Shown: positions 21,201 through 31,462, numbered from the stretch's first letter. The stretch is DNA of 64,000 nucleotides from Orobanche coerulescens (GCA_033398695.1 CM065815.1:147109001-147173000); one strand, 5' to 3'. The notes: generated by a model not told the origin, from the letters alone. Numbers and translations: made by a program.

Positions 21201-23979
21201 CTCTTTGTTCGGTTCGATGGCTGAGGACGGCGATCTCCGAGGGGATCACCGCTTCTGTTCCGAAGGCGAGGGCAAATGGGGTTTCACCGGTTGAGTTACG
21301 GGTCGTCGTTCGATAAGACCACAAAACGTCTGGGAGCTCGCTTGCCCATCGTCCTAGCCTGGATTCGAGTCGCGCTTTAATTATGTGTTTGAGGATCTTG
21401 TTCACAGCCTCCACCTGCCCGTTCGTCTGAGGTTGATAGGGAGCCGAGAACAACCTTTTGATTCCCCACTTCTCACAGAATTGCATGACTTCTAAGCCGT
21501 CGAATTGCTTTCCGTTGTCGGAGATGATGACCTGGGGCAGACCGAATCGGCATATGATGTTTCTCCAGATGAACTTGATTACTTGCTCTTGGCCGATCTT
21601 GTTGAGCGGTTCGGCCTCAGCCCATTTGGTGAAATAGTCGACCCCTACAATGGCAAACTTACAACCCCCCGGTGCCGTCGGCAAGGGACCTATAAGGTCG
21701 ATGCCCCATTGCGCGAATGGCCACGGGCTGTACATTGAGGTGAGCTGCTCGGGGGAGAGTTTGATGTTTGGTCCCATTACTTGACACATGTGACACGATC
21801 TGGCATAGGCGATCGCATCCTTCTGAAGTGACGGCCAGAAGAAACCTTGTCTGGTTGTTTTATGGATGAGCACTCGTCCGCCAGCATGGTTTCCACATAT
21901 CCCGTCATGGATCTCGGCTAAAACGAGCCGACCTTCCTCCGGTGTAATACACTTGAGTAGGGGAAGGCTGAAAGCTCGCTTATAAAGCCGGTCGTCCAGT
22001 AGGGTGTATCTGGTTGCACGGAGCTGGAGTTGGCGAGCTTTGATACGGTCGTCAGGGACCGTTCCGTATTTTAAGTATTTGACGAACGGAGTCATCCAGT
22101 TCTCCTCGGCAACAACAATCGTGGTAACCAAGCTCCTGTCGATCGCCGGCCTTGCTAATTTGGTAATTTGGATATTAGAGAAATCGGCTGCCCCATCTGA
22201 TGATGCTAGTTTGGATAGGGCATCGGCCTGGGAGTTGTGCTCTCTCGGGACTTGTTCGATTAGCACTTCCTCAAATTTTGTGCACATTTCGGCGACCAGC
22301 TCTTGGTACTTGACCATCTGCTCGCCGCGCGCCTCATATTTTCCCCTGACTTGGTTCACGACTAAGAGGGAGTCCATGAAGATATGGAGGCGATGAACAT
22401 CTAGGGCGAGGGCTAGATCGAGCCCGCCTACCAAGGCTTCGTATTCGGCTTCATTGTTGGTCGCACAAAACCCGAAACGCACGGCATTTGTGAAACTTTG
22501 GCCGTCGGGGCTAATGAGGACAATCCCTGCCCCTGCTCGCGAGTTGGTCGCCGAGCCATCCATGTATAACTTCCAGGCAGGTTGGCCGATCTGGGTCGGA
22601 CTGGGAGGGAATGTTAATTCCACCACGAAGTCCGCCAGAGCTTGGCCTTTGATCGCCGTGCGAGGAGCGTATGTGATACCGTATTGGGCGATCTCCAGCG
22701 ACCATTTGAGGAGTCGCCCGTTGGTGTCCGGTCGGTGTAGGACTTGCCTTAGAGGTAGAGTTGTAAGGACTTCCACTTGATGTTCGAAGAAGTAAGCTCT
22801 CAGCTTACGAACACTCATGACAAGGGCATAAGCGATCTTCTCCAATGGTGTATAACGAGTTTCAGCGTCATGGAGCGCTTGACTAACATAGTAGATCGGC
22901 AAGTGGACTTGTCCCTCCGCTCGCACCAAAACGGCACTCAGTGCGACCTCTGAGGCTGCCAGGTAAAGGAATAGTTTCTCACCGGGGATCGGCTTTGCCA
23001 GGATCTGGGGGTTAGATAGATATTCCTTTATTTTGGCGAACGCTACTTGACTCTCCTTCGTCCATGCGAACTTCTTGTTCTTTATGGTCGCGAAGAATGG
23101 CTTACTTTTATTGCTGAGCCGAGATACGAAACGGTTGAGGGCGGCTAGACAACCTGTGAGGCGTTGCACCTGCTTGACGTTCCGCGGCTCCTGCATGTCG
23201 AGGATCGCCTGAATTTTGGTGGGGTTCGCCTCGATCCCCCTCTGGCCCACGATGTGCCCCAGGAATTTTCCATAGCCCACCCCGAAGTTGCATTTCTTGG
23301 GGTTCAGTTTCATGTTGAACTTCTCGAGGATGGCGAACGTCTCGGCGATATCGTTGAGGTGATCTTCCTTCTTGAGGCTTTTGACTACGATATCGTCAAT
23401 GTAGACCTCCATGGTCTTGCCAATCTGATTAGCGAACATTCTGTTGACTAGACGCTGGTAGGTTGCCCCTGCATTCTTCAAGCCGAATGACATTCGGACC
23501 CAAAAGTATATGTCCTTTTCCGTGTGGAAAGATGTGTGCTTTATGTCTTTCCCCGCCATTGGGATTTGATGGTATCCGGAGAAGGCATCCATGAACGACA
23601 TCATTTCGCAGCCTGCAGTACTATCGACCAAGTGATCGATATGAGGCATTGGAAAGTGATATTTTGGACATGCCGCGTTGAGGTCGGTGAAGTCGATGCA
23701 TAACCTCCAGGAGCCAGTTGGCTTTTTGACGAGCACCGCGTTGGCGACCCATTGTGGTTCGTCTGTAGCTACTCCGATCAATTTGTTCTTGAGTAACTTT
23801 TGGACTTCTATGTCGAGCGCCGCGTATTTCTCGGGACCGAATTTCTTACGTTTTTGGTGAACAGGCTTCATTGTCGGGTCGATCTTTAGATAGTGGCAAG
23901 CGTGCTCGGGAGTTATGCCAACCATATCTTGATGCGACCAGGCAAAGACTCCGATGTTCTTTCGTAGCAAATTGATCAT
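21184..23979 (-). CDS. Tat RT, RNase H, second RNase H and integrase
   Basis: This 931-codon frame encodes the pol enzymes in order. RT (about 1-270) has SWRLCIDFTDLN, MSFGLKNAGATYQR and the catalytic YIDD box. The first RNase H (about 290-440) has LFLYLAASEVALS, where the usual catalytic DAS appears as AAS. A second archaeal-type RNase H (about 470-600) has WKLYMDGSATN, NNEAEYEAL and HNSQADALSKLAS. Integrase has the HHCC finger (HDGICGNHAGGR, CHMCQ), the catalytic Asp in WGIDLIGPL, IISDNGKQF and the Glu in NGQVEAVNK. The double RNase H is diagnostic of Tat/Ogre. The frame continues upstream without a shift to the protease segment through one TAG (24061-24063). Confidence 0.93.
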   Translation of the reverse strand: MINLLRKNIGVFAWSHQDMVGITPEHACHYLKIDPTMKPVHQKRKKFGPEKYAALDIEVQKLLKNKLIGVATDEPQWVANAVLVKKPTGSWRLCIDFTDLNAACPKYHFPMPHIDHLVDSTAGCEMMSFMDAFSGYHQIPMAGKDIKHTSFHTEKDIYFWVRMSFGLKNAGATYQRLVNRMFANQIGKTMEVYIDDIVVKSLKKEDHLNDIAETFAILEKFNMKLNPKKCNFGVGYGKFLGHIVGQRGIEANPTKIQAILDMQEPRNVKQVQRLTGCLAALNRFVSRLSNKSKPFFATIKNKKFAWTKESQVAFAKIKEYLSNPQILAKPIPGEKLFLYLAASEVALSAVLVRAEGQVHLPIYYVSQALHDAETRYTPLEKIAYALVMSVRKLRAYFFEHQVEVLTTLPLRQVLHRPDTNGRLLKWSLEIAQYGITYAPRTAIKGQALADFVVELTFPPSPTQIGQPAWKLYMDGSATNSRAGAGIVLISPDGQSFTNAVRFGFCATNNEAEYEALVGGLDLALALDVHRLHIFMDSLLVVNQVRGKYEARGEQMVKYQELVAEMCTKFEEVLIEQVPREHNSQADALSKLASSDGAADFSNIQITKLARPAIDRSLVTTIVVAEENWMTPFVKYLKYGTVPDDRIKARQLQLRATRYTLLDDRLYKRAFSLPLLKCITPEEGRLVLAEIHDGICGNHAGGRVLIHKTTRQGFFWPSLQKDAIAYARSCHMCQVMGPNIKLSPEQLTSMYSPWPFAQWGIDLIGPLPTAPGGCKFAIVGVDYFTKWAEAEPLNKIGQEQVIKFIWRNIICRFGLPQVIISDNGKQFDGLEVMQFCEKWGIKRLFSAPYQPQTNGQVEAVNKILKHIIKARLESRLGRWASELPDVLWSYRTTTRNSTGETPFALAFGTEAVIPSEIAVLSHRTEQRDDDRQ

Positions 23980-24060
23980 ATCCCCTTTTAATTCGCGGTC
24001 GATGCTTGCGCCGATCTGTACTTCCCGTTCCGGATGAGCCGGATCTATCGTTATATTTTC

Positions 24061-24825
24061 CTACTCTTCGATGGGGACGGTCGCCTCTCGTTTGGAACGA
24101 TTTCCGGACTCGATCCTAGGATCGATATCGAGACTTGGCTTGAAACCGATCCTCGGCTCGATGTCGTCCGTTAATCGATCCAAGATGGCATCTTCCGAGT
24201 CGGGTTGGTACGATGTGTTTGGCTCGTCGATCTCCATGGGTTGATTGTCGATCGTTTCAATGTTACACATATCATGGGAAGTATTGAAAGCAGTTACGAC
24301 ATAGGAGTAGTTCAAACATTTCTTTGCCATTAGCTGATCTCCTTTTACAGTACCGACCGTCCCATCGGCAGTGGGGAATTTGATACAGTAAAAGAAAGAC
24401 GAGGCGACCGCCTCAAAGGTTTCTAAAAAGGGGCGACCTAGGAACCCATTATAGATGCTGGGCCTATCTATGATTACAAAATTTAGGTTCCTAGTAATCC
24501 TAACCTTGGGATCGTAAAAGCATATTAGCTCGACAGAGAGCTTGATCCTTCTGTAGGCTTGGACTGTGCTGTCGCCGAACCCTTGAAGCACGGTGTCGAA
24601 CGGCTTGATAAACTTGGTTAGGTTGCCGAGCTGGTCCAGGTCGGATTTGAATATAATGTTGCAGAAGCTCCCGTTGTCGACCAGTACGCGATCGACCGTC
24701 TTTCCAAGGATACAAGCAGAGATCACCAATGCATCTTCTTTGGGGCATTGTACTCCCTCCCTGTCCTTGTTGGAGAAGGTGATGAGCGCGTCTTTAGAGA
24801 TGGTCGGCTCTGAAGGCACCGACAT
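24061..24825 (-). pseudogene. Tat aspartic protease region
   Basis: Same frame as the RT-integrase segment, separated from it only by a TAG at 24061-24063. It contains ITFSNKDREGVQCPKEDALV, then the protease active site VLVDNGSFCNIIF and the downstream YNGFLGRPFL motif. DNG replaces the textbook DTG; I recall such variants in Tat/Athila proteases, so I do not treat it as a clear loss. An acidic linker follows (DEPNTSYQPDSEDAILDRL). Confidence 0.85.
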
Positions 24826-25303
24826 GGACCCCGGCGAACGCCCTCAGTTCGGCTTTTCGCTTCCTGTTTGACATAGTGGAAACCGGGGAAAGGCCCCCCG
24901 AGGTTTCCACCTCCTGCTTGAAACATATTGATCCGACCGCCAGGGTTGATCGGAGGGATCGATTCATCGGAATATTTCGGCTCATGCTCGATCCTGGTGA
25001 CCGGATTGGGAGGGTTCCTTTCGTTTTGTCGGCACTCGCGCCCTCCGGTCCTCTCTGCCCGGGGTTCTGGCTTGGTGACCAAGTTGACCAATTTGCCTTC
25101 CTCAAACAGTCGCCAAAGTTGTTTGAGGAGGTCGCGGCATTGGCTGGTGTTGTGGCCGGGACTTTTGTGGTAGGCACAGAATTTACTGCGGTCTAGATGA
25201 CTGTGGTCCCTTATTGGCTTTGGTTTGGAAAGCCATTCGCGCCCCTTGATTGCGTTGAAGATGTGGGCCGGAGATAAGTTGAGGTTGTGGAGAAGGTGGA
25301 CCT
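24723..25303 (-). pseudogene. Tat gag C-terminal and gag-pro linker, frame-shifted
   Basis: After the frame change near 25300, the minus strand reads KGREWLSKPKPIRDHSHLD and KFCAYHKSPGHNTSQCRDL. The latter is the CX2HX4HX4C finger typical of Tat Gag. LVNLVTKPEPRAERTGG, then GGRINMFQAGGG and FHYVKQEAKSR follow. It moves to the protease frame near 24800. At least two frameshifts are needed to join gag to pol here. Confidence 0.7.
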
Positions 25304-26665
25304 CTACATCCTCGAATGCTTTGAACTCACCGGGTGGCTTGGCGACCGCCTTTCTGGCTTGGCGACCGCCTTCTTCTGGACATGGGACGGCGCCTTTCCT
25401 TCTCCGGCAGATCCCTCGCCTAAGCGGAGGGAGAGCATCCTCTGCCTGGCCAGGAAATCGACGGCTCTGCCGCGAAAGACCGAGTAGGTCGGGGGGATAT
25501 CCTTTGTGAGGTGCCTGAACATGGGCGAGCGTCCGTGGAATCAGCTCAGGACTGAGTGGAGAGCGAGCTCGTCGCTGATGGGCTCGCCGGTGAGGACTAT
25601 CTCATCTACCCGGTCGATGTAATCTTCATCTGACTCATCCTTCCCCTGCCTGATTTTCATCACGTGGTGGGGACCTTTCGGCCGAGAAACTTTGGCGGCG
25701 AAGTACGATGTGAAGTCGTTCGCCAGCTTCTCAAAGCAATTGATTGAGCGAGGTGGTAGTGAGATGTATCACCTGTGGGCGAGGTCGCCCAGAGTTAGTG
25801 GGAACATACGACACTTAGTCACATCTGATGCTCCACACCCGGTCATATAGATCCGGAATTTGCTCAAGTGGGTCTCCGGATCCGATCTCCCCTCATATAG
25901 AGGTGTTTGTGGGGGAGCGATCTTTGGTTGGACTGGAGCGAGCTCGATCTGAACCGCGAGTGGTTCACTTGGCCCAGCGATCGATCTCCTGGCGCCTGCC
26001 CCAGTTTCCAGGAGCACCTTCATCTCGTCGAGCTGGCGTTGCATGGCGGCCATCGTCGTTGCCTGACTGCTCGCCGATTGGCTCCCGGAGCGTGAGCCAA
26101 GGCGATCGTGTACTGATCCCCTGGCCCCGTGGTGAATGACGAGCTCTCTGCCAGTGGGTTCATTTCTTGGGCGAGCAGGGGCTCGCTGACCGGCTTGTCT
26201 CCTGGGAGTTGGATATGCCGAACTCCTGGTAAAGGATTCGGACTCCGATGTCTCCCGGCTGGGGCCTGAGTGCCCGGGTCGCCATGAGGGATCGCTCCCT
26301 AGGCGGCTGAAGACGGAATCGTCCCGCCTCACAAGAGCCTTCTCCTGCGGCTCGGGGCTTTCTGTCGATTTCTCAACATAGATCCCCTTGAGCTTCTGTT
26401 TGCCTGCCCGGCGGATGGCTGACGGAGTGATGGTGGGCGAATCGCAGGCCCTCCGTCGCTCCCTGAGGATGGATATAGCCTCCTCAATCTGTTCCGCTGT
26501 CTGGAACTGATCGAGTGAGAGGCTAGAACCGTCCCTCGGGGGCGGGAGTGAGAGCCTAGCGTCGCCACGGTCGCCTTCCACCGTGGGATGGGATTCGGTC
26601 CGGGCCGAAACGAGATTTCCGGCGGATCTTAGGGTGGCTCTCTTGGAAGTTGTAGCAGAAGTCAT
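25304..26665 (-). pseudogene. Tat gag with two in-frame stops
   Basis: The preferred start is ATG 26663-26665 (MTSATTSKRATLRS); an upstream in-frame Met at 26710 is possible. A basic, Ser/Arg/Pro-rich N-terminus is followed by a short helical segment (AAMQRQLDEMKVLLE), then PLYEGRSDPETHLSKFRIYM and CRMFPLTLGDLA, the standard start of the plant Gag capsid domain. A TGA (25769-25771) stands where Trp is expected (AHR-stop-YIS). A second TGA follows near 25550 (VLS-stop-FHG). The frame is otherwise open to 25304, ending in a Lys/Arg/Pro-rich part. Confidence 0.8.
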
Positions 26666-26793
26666 TTTTCTGAAGGCTTTTCTGTTGAAGAACAGTGAGT
26701 GTTTCTTCAAGTATATGTCCGGAGAACAGTGAGTGTTCTTCGAAACGGTAGGAATAAAAATGAAGGTCTAGATGCCCTCCTTCGAGCGCCAAT

Positions 26794-27739
26794 TGTTGTT
26801 ACCCAAAATATTATCCGAAGATAGTATTGCTGGAATGATCGAGTAACAAACAAATGCGAGAACACTTCCGTGGAAAAATAGATAACACAAGATTTGCCGG
26901 GGTTGTTAATCCCGGGCTTGAATGCTCTCGCGAGATGTTATTAATAAATATACTGTCGAGTACAAATATTAATGTTAGAATCTATTACAATGAGTGTAAA
27001 GACTTCTAGTTATCTAAGCTGTAGAGCGTGTAGATTTCCGGAAGAACCAGATATGTAGATCTGTGAGTTCTTGCTTGGGATGTATGATATGTGTATATGA
27101 ATATCACTATGAATGTGAAAGTGATTGCTAGATGAGTCTTTGATTCTCTCTCTGTGTGTATTTTGCAGTGTATTCACGGTAATATCACTGCTCCTTTTAG
27201 CCACTGTTATGAGCCTCCTATTTATAGGGGACAAGGTTGTTGGGACCTCTCCGGCGATCGCGGGCGACCGCCGTTTTCTATATTATAATAATATGGCCGA
27301 TCGTCCCGTCACGTGGGGCTGTCCCCTTAAAGTCCTTTCTTGGTGGCTACCAGGCGAGCCAATGGGAAGCCGGACGCGCGTCTTGGGTCATTTGTCAGGA
27401 GGGCCCACTTTGTACCTTTCGGCGGCCCTGTCGGTAGGTGAGGTAGATGACAGGCTGGGGTCAAAGGTCCTATCTGTCGGCGCCCTTTGTGGATCTACAC
27501 GTGGGCCACCGTCCAAGATTCGGTCTTCGACGACTTTGACAGATGTTGGATCCATACGTGGCACGAGACGATCGTCTCTGGTTCGCACATCAAAGACGAT
27601 CGCCAGATAACAAAAGACGATCGCTGGGTACCAAAAGACGATAGCCGTATGTGCCGATCGCTGGGCGTTTGCCCGAGTATGTCTTTTATGGTTGGCTTCT
27701 CCGATCGTGATGCCGATCGCCATTAATCACCGCACAACA
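26794..27739 (-). repeat. Tat 5' LTR
   Basis: This 946 bp LTR matches 15624-16587. The TATA box is on the minus strand at 27219-27227 (CTATAAATAG). U3 to its right has repeated GACGATCGC words (about 27565-27720), including the palindrome AGACGATCGTCT. Left of 26794 the primer site reads TGGCGCTCGAAGGAGGGC on the minus strand, starting three bases from the LTR; I do not assign the tRNA. Confidence 0.9.
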
Positions 27740-27930
27740 GTGTACACGATGGTCTTTCGTGGGCACGATGGTTTACACACGACGGTCGTCGATCGTGTGT
27801 GTCGTCGTGTGCTAGAAGACCAAAGGCTCCTGCCCTGCACACGATCGACGCCCGTCGTGTGAGCCATCGTGTGGCACACGATGGTCTTCACACGACGGTC
27901 ATGGATCGTGTGCCTGCCATCGTGTGCAAG
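27740..27930. promoter_or_regulatory. CACGATCGTG motif array, intron 1 (right part)
   Basis: Within 190 bp of intron 1 there are more than a dozen half-sites or whole sites: ACACGATGG, CACACGACGG, GATCGTGTG, CACACGATCG, CATCGTGTG. The array runs up to about 70 bp before the splice acceptor of exon 2. It is separated from 15552-15600 only by the Tat element. Confidence 0.8.
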
Positions 27931-27998
27931 GCAGAATTTTTTTTTCGTTCTCTTAAGCATTCTATCATATTCTTATGAGTTGTATGTCTATATTGCAG

Positions 27999-28846
27999 AC
28001 TGGTTGCGTATGGAAGAGACCTACATTGCGTTTTGTTACACGTCAAGTGAATCTTTACATACGGGAGGCGGTATTTAAAGAGATCATTGAGACACTAAGA
28101 AGTATGGGCCGCAATTCCGCAGTTGCTGATCGATCTATCGAGAGCTTGACCGAGGGGGTCCTGGGGCGCTTGATTAAAGTTAGGAGAAATGGGAGTTCAA
28201 ATACTGCCCTACATCACTTGATTTCCCGTCAATTGGAGGGTGATCAAATCCCCCCGGATGAGTCATGGTTCCAGGTTTGCGGGAGGACCATTCGTTTTAC
28301 GGCCCGTGATTTTGCCATGATCACTGGACTCCATTTTGGAAACTCTACCTTCCATCCACAGGACGACCATCTCCTTCCGTCTGACGGTATTTTCCACAGA
28401 ATACTCCATGGCAAAAATATTAAGGTTAGTGTTCTGCGTAAGAGGTTCAATGCTCGAGATTTTGGTAGAGACATAAGAGATTATGTGAAAGTTGCCAATT
28501 TGCTTATATACTACTACTTTATCCTATGCCGTGACGACATGATGGTCGAGACATGGGCATGGGCATTAGTTGAGGATTTCGAGCAGTGTGATATGTTTCC
28601 TTGGGGTTCTTATGCCTTTGGGGTTTTATCTTACTACATAGGCAACGTTGCCATGAAGGAGGGACAAGAGCACAAGGACTATCACTTCTATGGTCCTGTT
28701 TGGGCTTTACAGATATGGTCGTATGAGATGATTCCTTCATTGGGAGCATTGTGTGGTATTCGAGAAAATCTGTCCAAGTCCCCCGGTGTTTGATGTGGAC
28801 TACGAGGAAGATGTTTTGTGATGTCACTCATTTCTTCGACGATAAG
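27999..28846 (+). pseudogene. exon 2: DUF1985-like domain
   Basis: The acceptor is TATTGCAG/ACTGG. The translated exon begins TGCVWKRP and shows DUF1985 hallmarks: a helix-rich start, ESWFQVCGRTIRFTARDFA, then MITGLHFG and a C-terminal WALQIWSYEMIPSLGALCG block. The frame ends falsely at a TGA (28791-28793), because the C-run before GGTGTTTGATG seems one base short. One frame over, the sequence continues CLMWTTRKMFCDVTHFFDDK to the donor GATAAG/GTACAT. In this family that block normally follows directly, so I read a single-base frameshift rather than the true end. In Arabidopsis VANDAL elements DUF1985 proteins act in sequence-specific anti-silencing. Confidence 0.75.
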
Positions 28847-28942
28847 GTACATAAATTTGTAAATGTATTTTCTCCTGACTTCATCTCTTCAACATTATGT
28901 GATTGCCCATCTAATGGTATGCTTTAATGACTAATTTTGCAG

Positions 28943-30304
28943 CACAGAGTACTTCCCTCTTTACCGCATCTGGAGGAGGATGAGGCTGAGTACTACTACC
29001 TGAGCTTTGAGAATGGCTCGCCATATGACGTTAAGTTCATTAAGACTGTAAGAATAGCTGTGAAGAACAAGGAGGATGAGCCTGCGCCGATCCCGAGAAA
29101 GAAAGTTATGGATAGGTTGAAGAAGGCTGCTGGGAAATTGATTACATATGAGTCGGCACATAAAGTGTCGAAGCGACGCCGGCAGAGTACCCCACTAGTA
29201 GATGGTGCAGAGACATCGGACCGGGAGAGGCAGCCAGAGAGGGTGTGTTGTGTCCACGGACTTCCTTGTCCGAACCACACCCAGGGCATGAGCAGGGATG
29301 AGTACTTCGATCGCCGTTTGAAGGCGGTCTTGTACGACGAGTCCGAGACAGGATTTATTGCTCGAGTTTCTCGCCGGGTGCTTTCTGGGATCGTGGATTT
29401 CTTCGAACCTACGCATAGACGTTCTAGGAGCCCGGTGCACTACTCAACTGGGAGCCATGATAGGCCTCGTCATTCTGCATCAGTTAGCAGCGCCCAGCGG
29501 AGGATTCCTGACCCTCCACGTCACTCAGTCTCTGGTGCAGCCCACAGTCACCATTCTCAACGTCAGCCTAGTCACCATTCTCAGCGTCCGCCTACCCACC
29601 ATTCTCAGCGTCCGCCTACCCACCATTCTGAGGTCCACCACAGTCACCATTCTAAGATCCAGCACAGTCATCATTCACAGATTCATCATTCTTTTGAGCG
29701 GACTCAGCAGTCCCTTGATTACGAGCATCAGTATGAGCCATTTGACGTGCCGTTTCAGCAGTATGGGACGATGTTCGACTGGTTTCAGGACGAGCATCAT
29801 TATAGTGCGATGTTTCATTGTGAAGGTGGTGGTCCTCAGCAGCAACCTCCATTTCAGATCGAGCAGCCAGTTTTTGAGATCGAGCAGCCGGCTGTACAGC
29901 TCTCTGATCGTTATAGTTGTGAGAGGGATGCTGAGGGTGATGAAGATGGTGAGAGTGCCGGAACGCAGCATTTGGGTGAGCGTAGTCTTCCACCGCGAGT
30001 GAGTCGACCATCTGCTGCTCTTCGGGAGCCTTTTGTGGTTGCGCTTCCAAGAGATAGCGAGGCTCTGAAGAAGTTGTACCTACACTTTAGGAGGGAGCAG
30101 CCATGTGATGATATTGTCCGGTGTTTGGAGACTGGGCATGCTCTCACACAGACGTTATTTGACCGGATAGAGTATAGCCGTGAAGACTTTGATGCCGAGG
30201 TGATAGACTGTTATGTGCTTGCGACTCGAGTGAGGCTTCGGAGGGGAGTCCGTAGTGTTGGTGTCGGTAGAGTTGGCACTGTACTTGCCGGCTCCCAATT
30301 TTAC
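28943..30304 (+). CDS. exon 3: linker with His-rich tandem repeats
   Basis: It is open throughout from the acceptor TTTTGCAG/CACAG to the donor TTTTAC/GTAAAT, and phase 0 at both ends. It encodes an acidic start (LEEDEAEYYYLSFENG), a basic stretch (KVSKRRRQS), the Cys/His motif CCVHGLPCPNH and a region DEYFDRRLKAVLYDESETGF. Between about 29545 and 29695 lies a His/Ser-rich tract built from repeats such as HHSQRPPT and HHSHHSK. A Gln/Glu-rich part and a helical block near LPRDSEALKKLYLHFRRE follow. The His repeats look like recent expansion. Confidence 0.72.
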
Positions 30305-30385
30305 GTAAATTCTATAACCTACTCGCTTGTATATCATTGGTGTGATGTGGATTTTTTGTTAATTTTATGGTTTGGCTTTTTGTAG

Positions 30386-31058
30386 TTAGTTTTGGCCAAC
30401 GAGTTTGCAAGACTCCATCCGGATGATCCACTTGGTATCAAGGTGACAGGGAAGCCGGTTTACAAGGATTGGAAAATTCGTAAATGCATCGAGGACTACA
30501 TGACAGGTCTTGATACACCACATGCGGTTCCATGGTTAAATTGCAACGAAGTAAGTTTGAAATTTATATTTATAAATGATTCGCTATGTTTGATGTGATG
30601 ATCTTATATGATTACATATTTTGTTTCAACAGATCATTGCCATTTGTTGCCTCGACCAGAGCCACTGGGTGACTATCAAGATTGACATCATAACATGGAC
30701 CGTGGAGTTGTACGATTCCTTGTCACACCAACACGAAGATGGTCGATACCGATTCAACCAACTGCGATCGATTATGCTTCTGATGCCTCGTGTGCTAGCT
30801 CAATCCGGGTATTGGCTGAACAACCAATCGAAGAAGAAGTATGACACGGAGATGAGTTTCAAAATTATGCCACGAGAGCTATAGTTCATACAAAACGACA
30901 ATCACAGTTGTGGCCCCTTCGCGTGCATGTACTTGGATCGACCCGTCTCTGCAAACCCAGGAGCAAGGCACCAAATCAAGGAACTTAATGAGAAATATAT
31001 TAAGAAATATCGATATGGTTTAGCTGCTAAAATCTTTATGTTGTCTTTAGACATGTAA
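30386..31058 (+). pseudogene. exons 4-5: Ulp1-like (C48) cysteine protease
   Basis: Exon 4 (30386-30550) encodes VLANEFARLHPDDPLGIK and ends ...PWLNCNE at the donor GAA/GTAAGT. Exon 5 (30633-31058) begins IIAICCLDQSHWVTIKID. The catalytic His is in SHWV (codon 30663), an Asp in ELYDSL follows, and the Cys is in NHSCGPFACMY (codon 30909). A TAG at 30882-30884 lies between Asp and Cys, so the predicted product loses the nucleophile. After it the frame is open to TAA 31056-31058. Ulp1 enzymes cleave SUMO precursors and SUMO-protein bonds. Confidence 0.75.
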
Positions 31059-31187
31059 AATGGTTTATGGCATGTTGTGTTGTGGCAAGATTAATGTGTC
31101 GTGTTGTTAAATATTTATGTTGTATTTAGACAGTTTTGGCAATATGAATATGTCGTGTTGTTAAATCTTTATGTTTTGGCTCTGTGT

Positions 31188-31462
31188 TACACACGATGGA
31201 TGAACACGATCGTGGCCATCGTGGGTAACAATCGTGTTGTGTTGTTAAATCTTTATCTTTTGGCTCTGTGTTACACACGATGGATGCACATGATCGTGGC
31301 CATCGTGGGTCACGATCGTGTGCAACCTGCCCACGGTCATGGGTTGATGCTGTCGTGTGCGCACGATGGCTGCCATGACCGTGTGCACACGACCGTGGGT
31401 CCCATCATGGGCACGGCCGTGTACACGATCGTGTGTCCCATCGTGGGCATGACCGTGTGCAT
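31188..31462. promoter_or_regulatory. CACGATCGTG motif array, 3' of the DUF1985/Ulp1 gene
   Basis: The array begins 130 bp after the gene's stop. It contains three exact CACGATCGTG sites and many variants (CACACGACCGTG, GCACGATGG, CATCGTGGGC). A ~75 bp block is tandemly repeated: the phrase TTTTGGCTCTGTGTTACACA occurs twice (about 31173 and 31257). Confidence 0.8.

Larger units (their letters stand above)
15624..27739 (-). mobile_element. Tat-lineage Ty3/gypsy retrotransposon with antisense gene, 12.1 kb
   Basis: Two LTRs (15624-16587 and 26794-27739) both start TGTTGTTACCCAAAATA and end CGCACAACA. They bound minus-strand gag-protease-RT-RNase H-integrase coding. The flanks TTGTA (15619-15623) and GTGTA (27740-27744) fit a 5 bp target duplication with one change. 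RT and integrase sequence, a second archaeal-type RNase H domain after the first, and a multi-exon antisense gene between pol and the 3' LTR all point to the Tat/Ogre group. The element sits in intron 1 of the MULE gene. It has frameshifts and stops, so this copy is not autonomous. Confidence 0.92.
15443..31058 (+). pseudogene. DUF1985/Ulp1-like gene of the MULE, five exons
   Basis: The proposed exons are 15443-15535, 27999-28846, 28943-30304, 30386-30550 and 30633-31058. All junctions are GT-AG and phase 0, which supports the model across a 12.46 kb first intron containing the Tat element. Exon 1 encodes a 31-residue acidic/Ser-rich leader from ATG 15443. Exon 2 is the DUF1985-like domain. 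Exon 3 has a CCVHGLPCPNH motif and a His-rich repeat tract. Exons 4-5 are an Ulp1-like (C48) cysteine protease. Two defects are visible: a one-base loss in a C-run near 28780, and a TAG at 30882-30884, nine codons before the catalytic Cys. Family members combine DUF1985 with Ulp1 in plant MULEs, and Arabidopsis VANC proteins also belong to the DUF1985 group (from memory). SUMO deconjugation or DNA binding is inferred, not shown. Confidence 0.75.
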
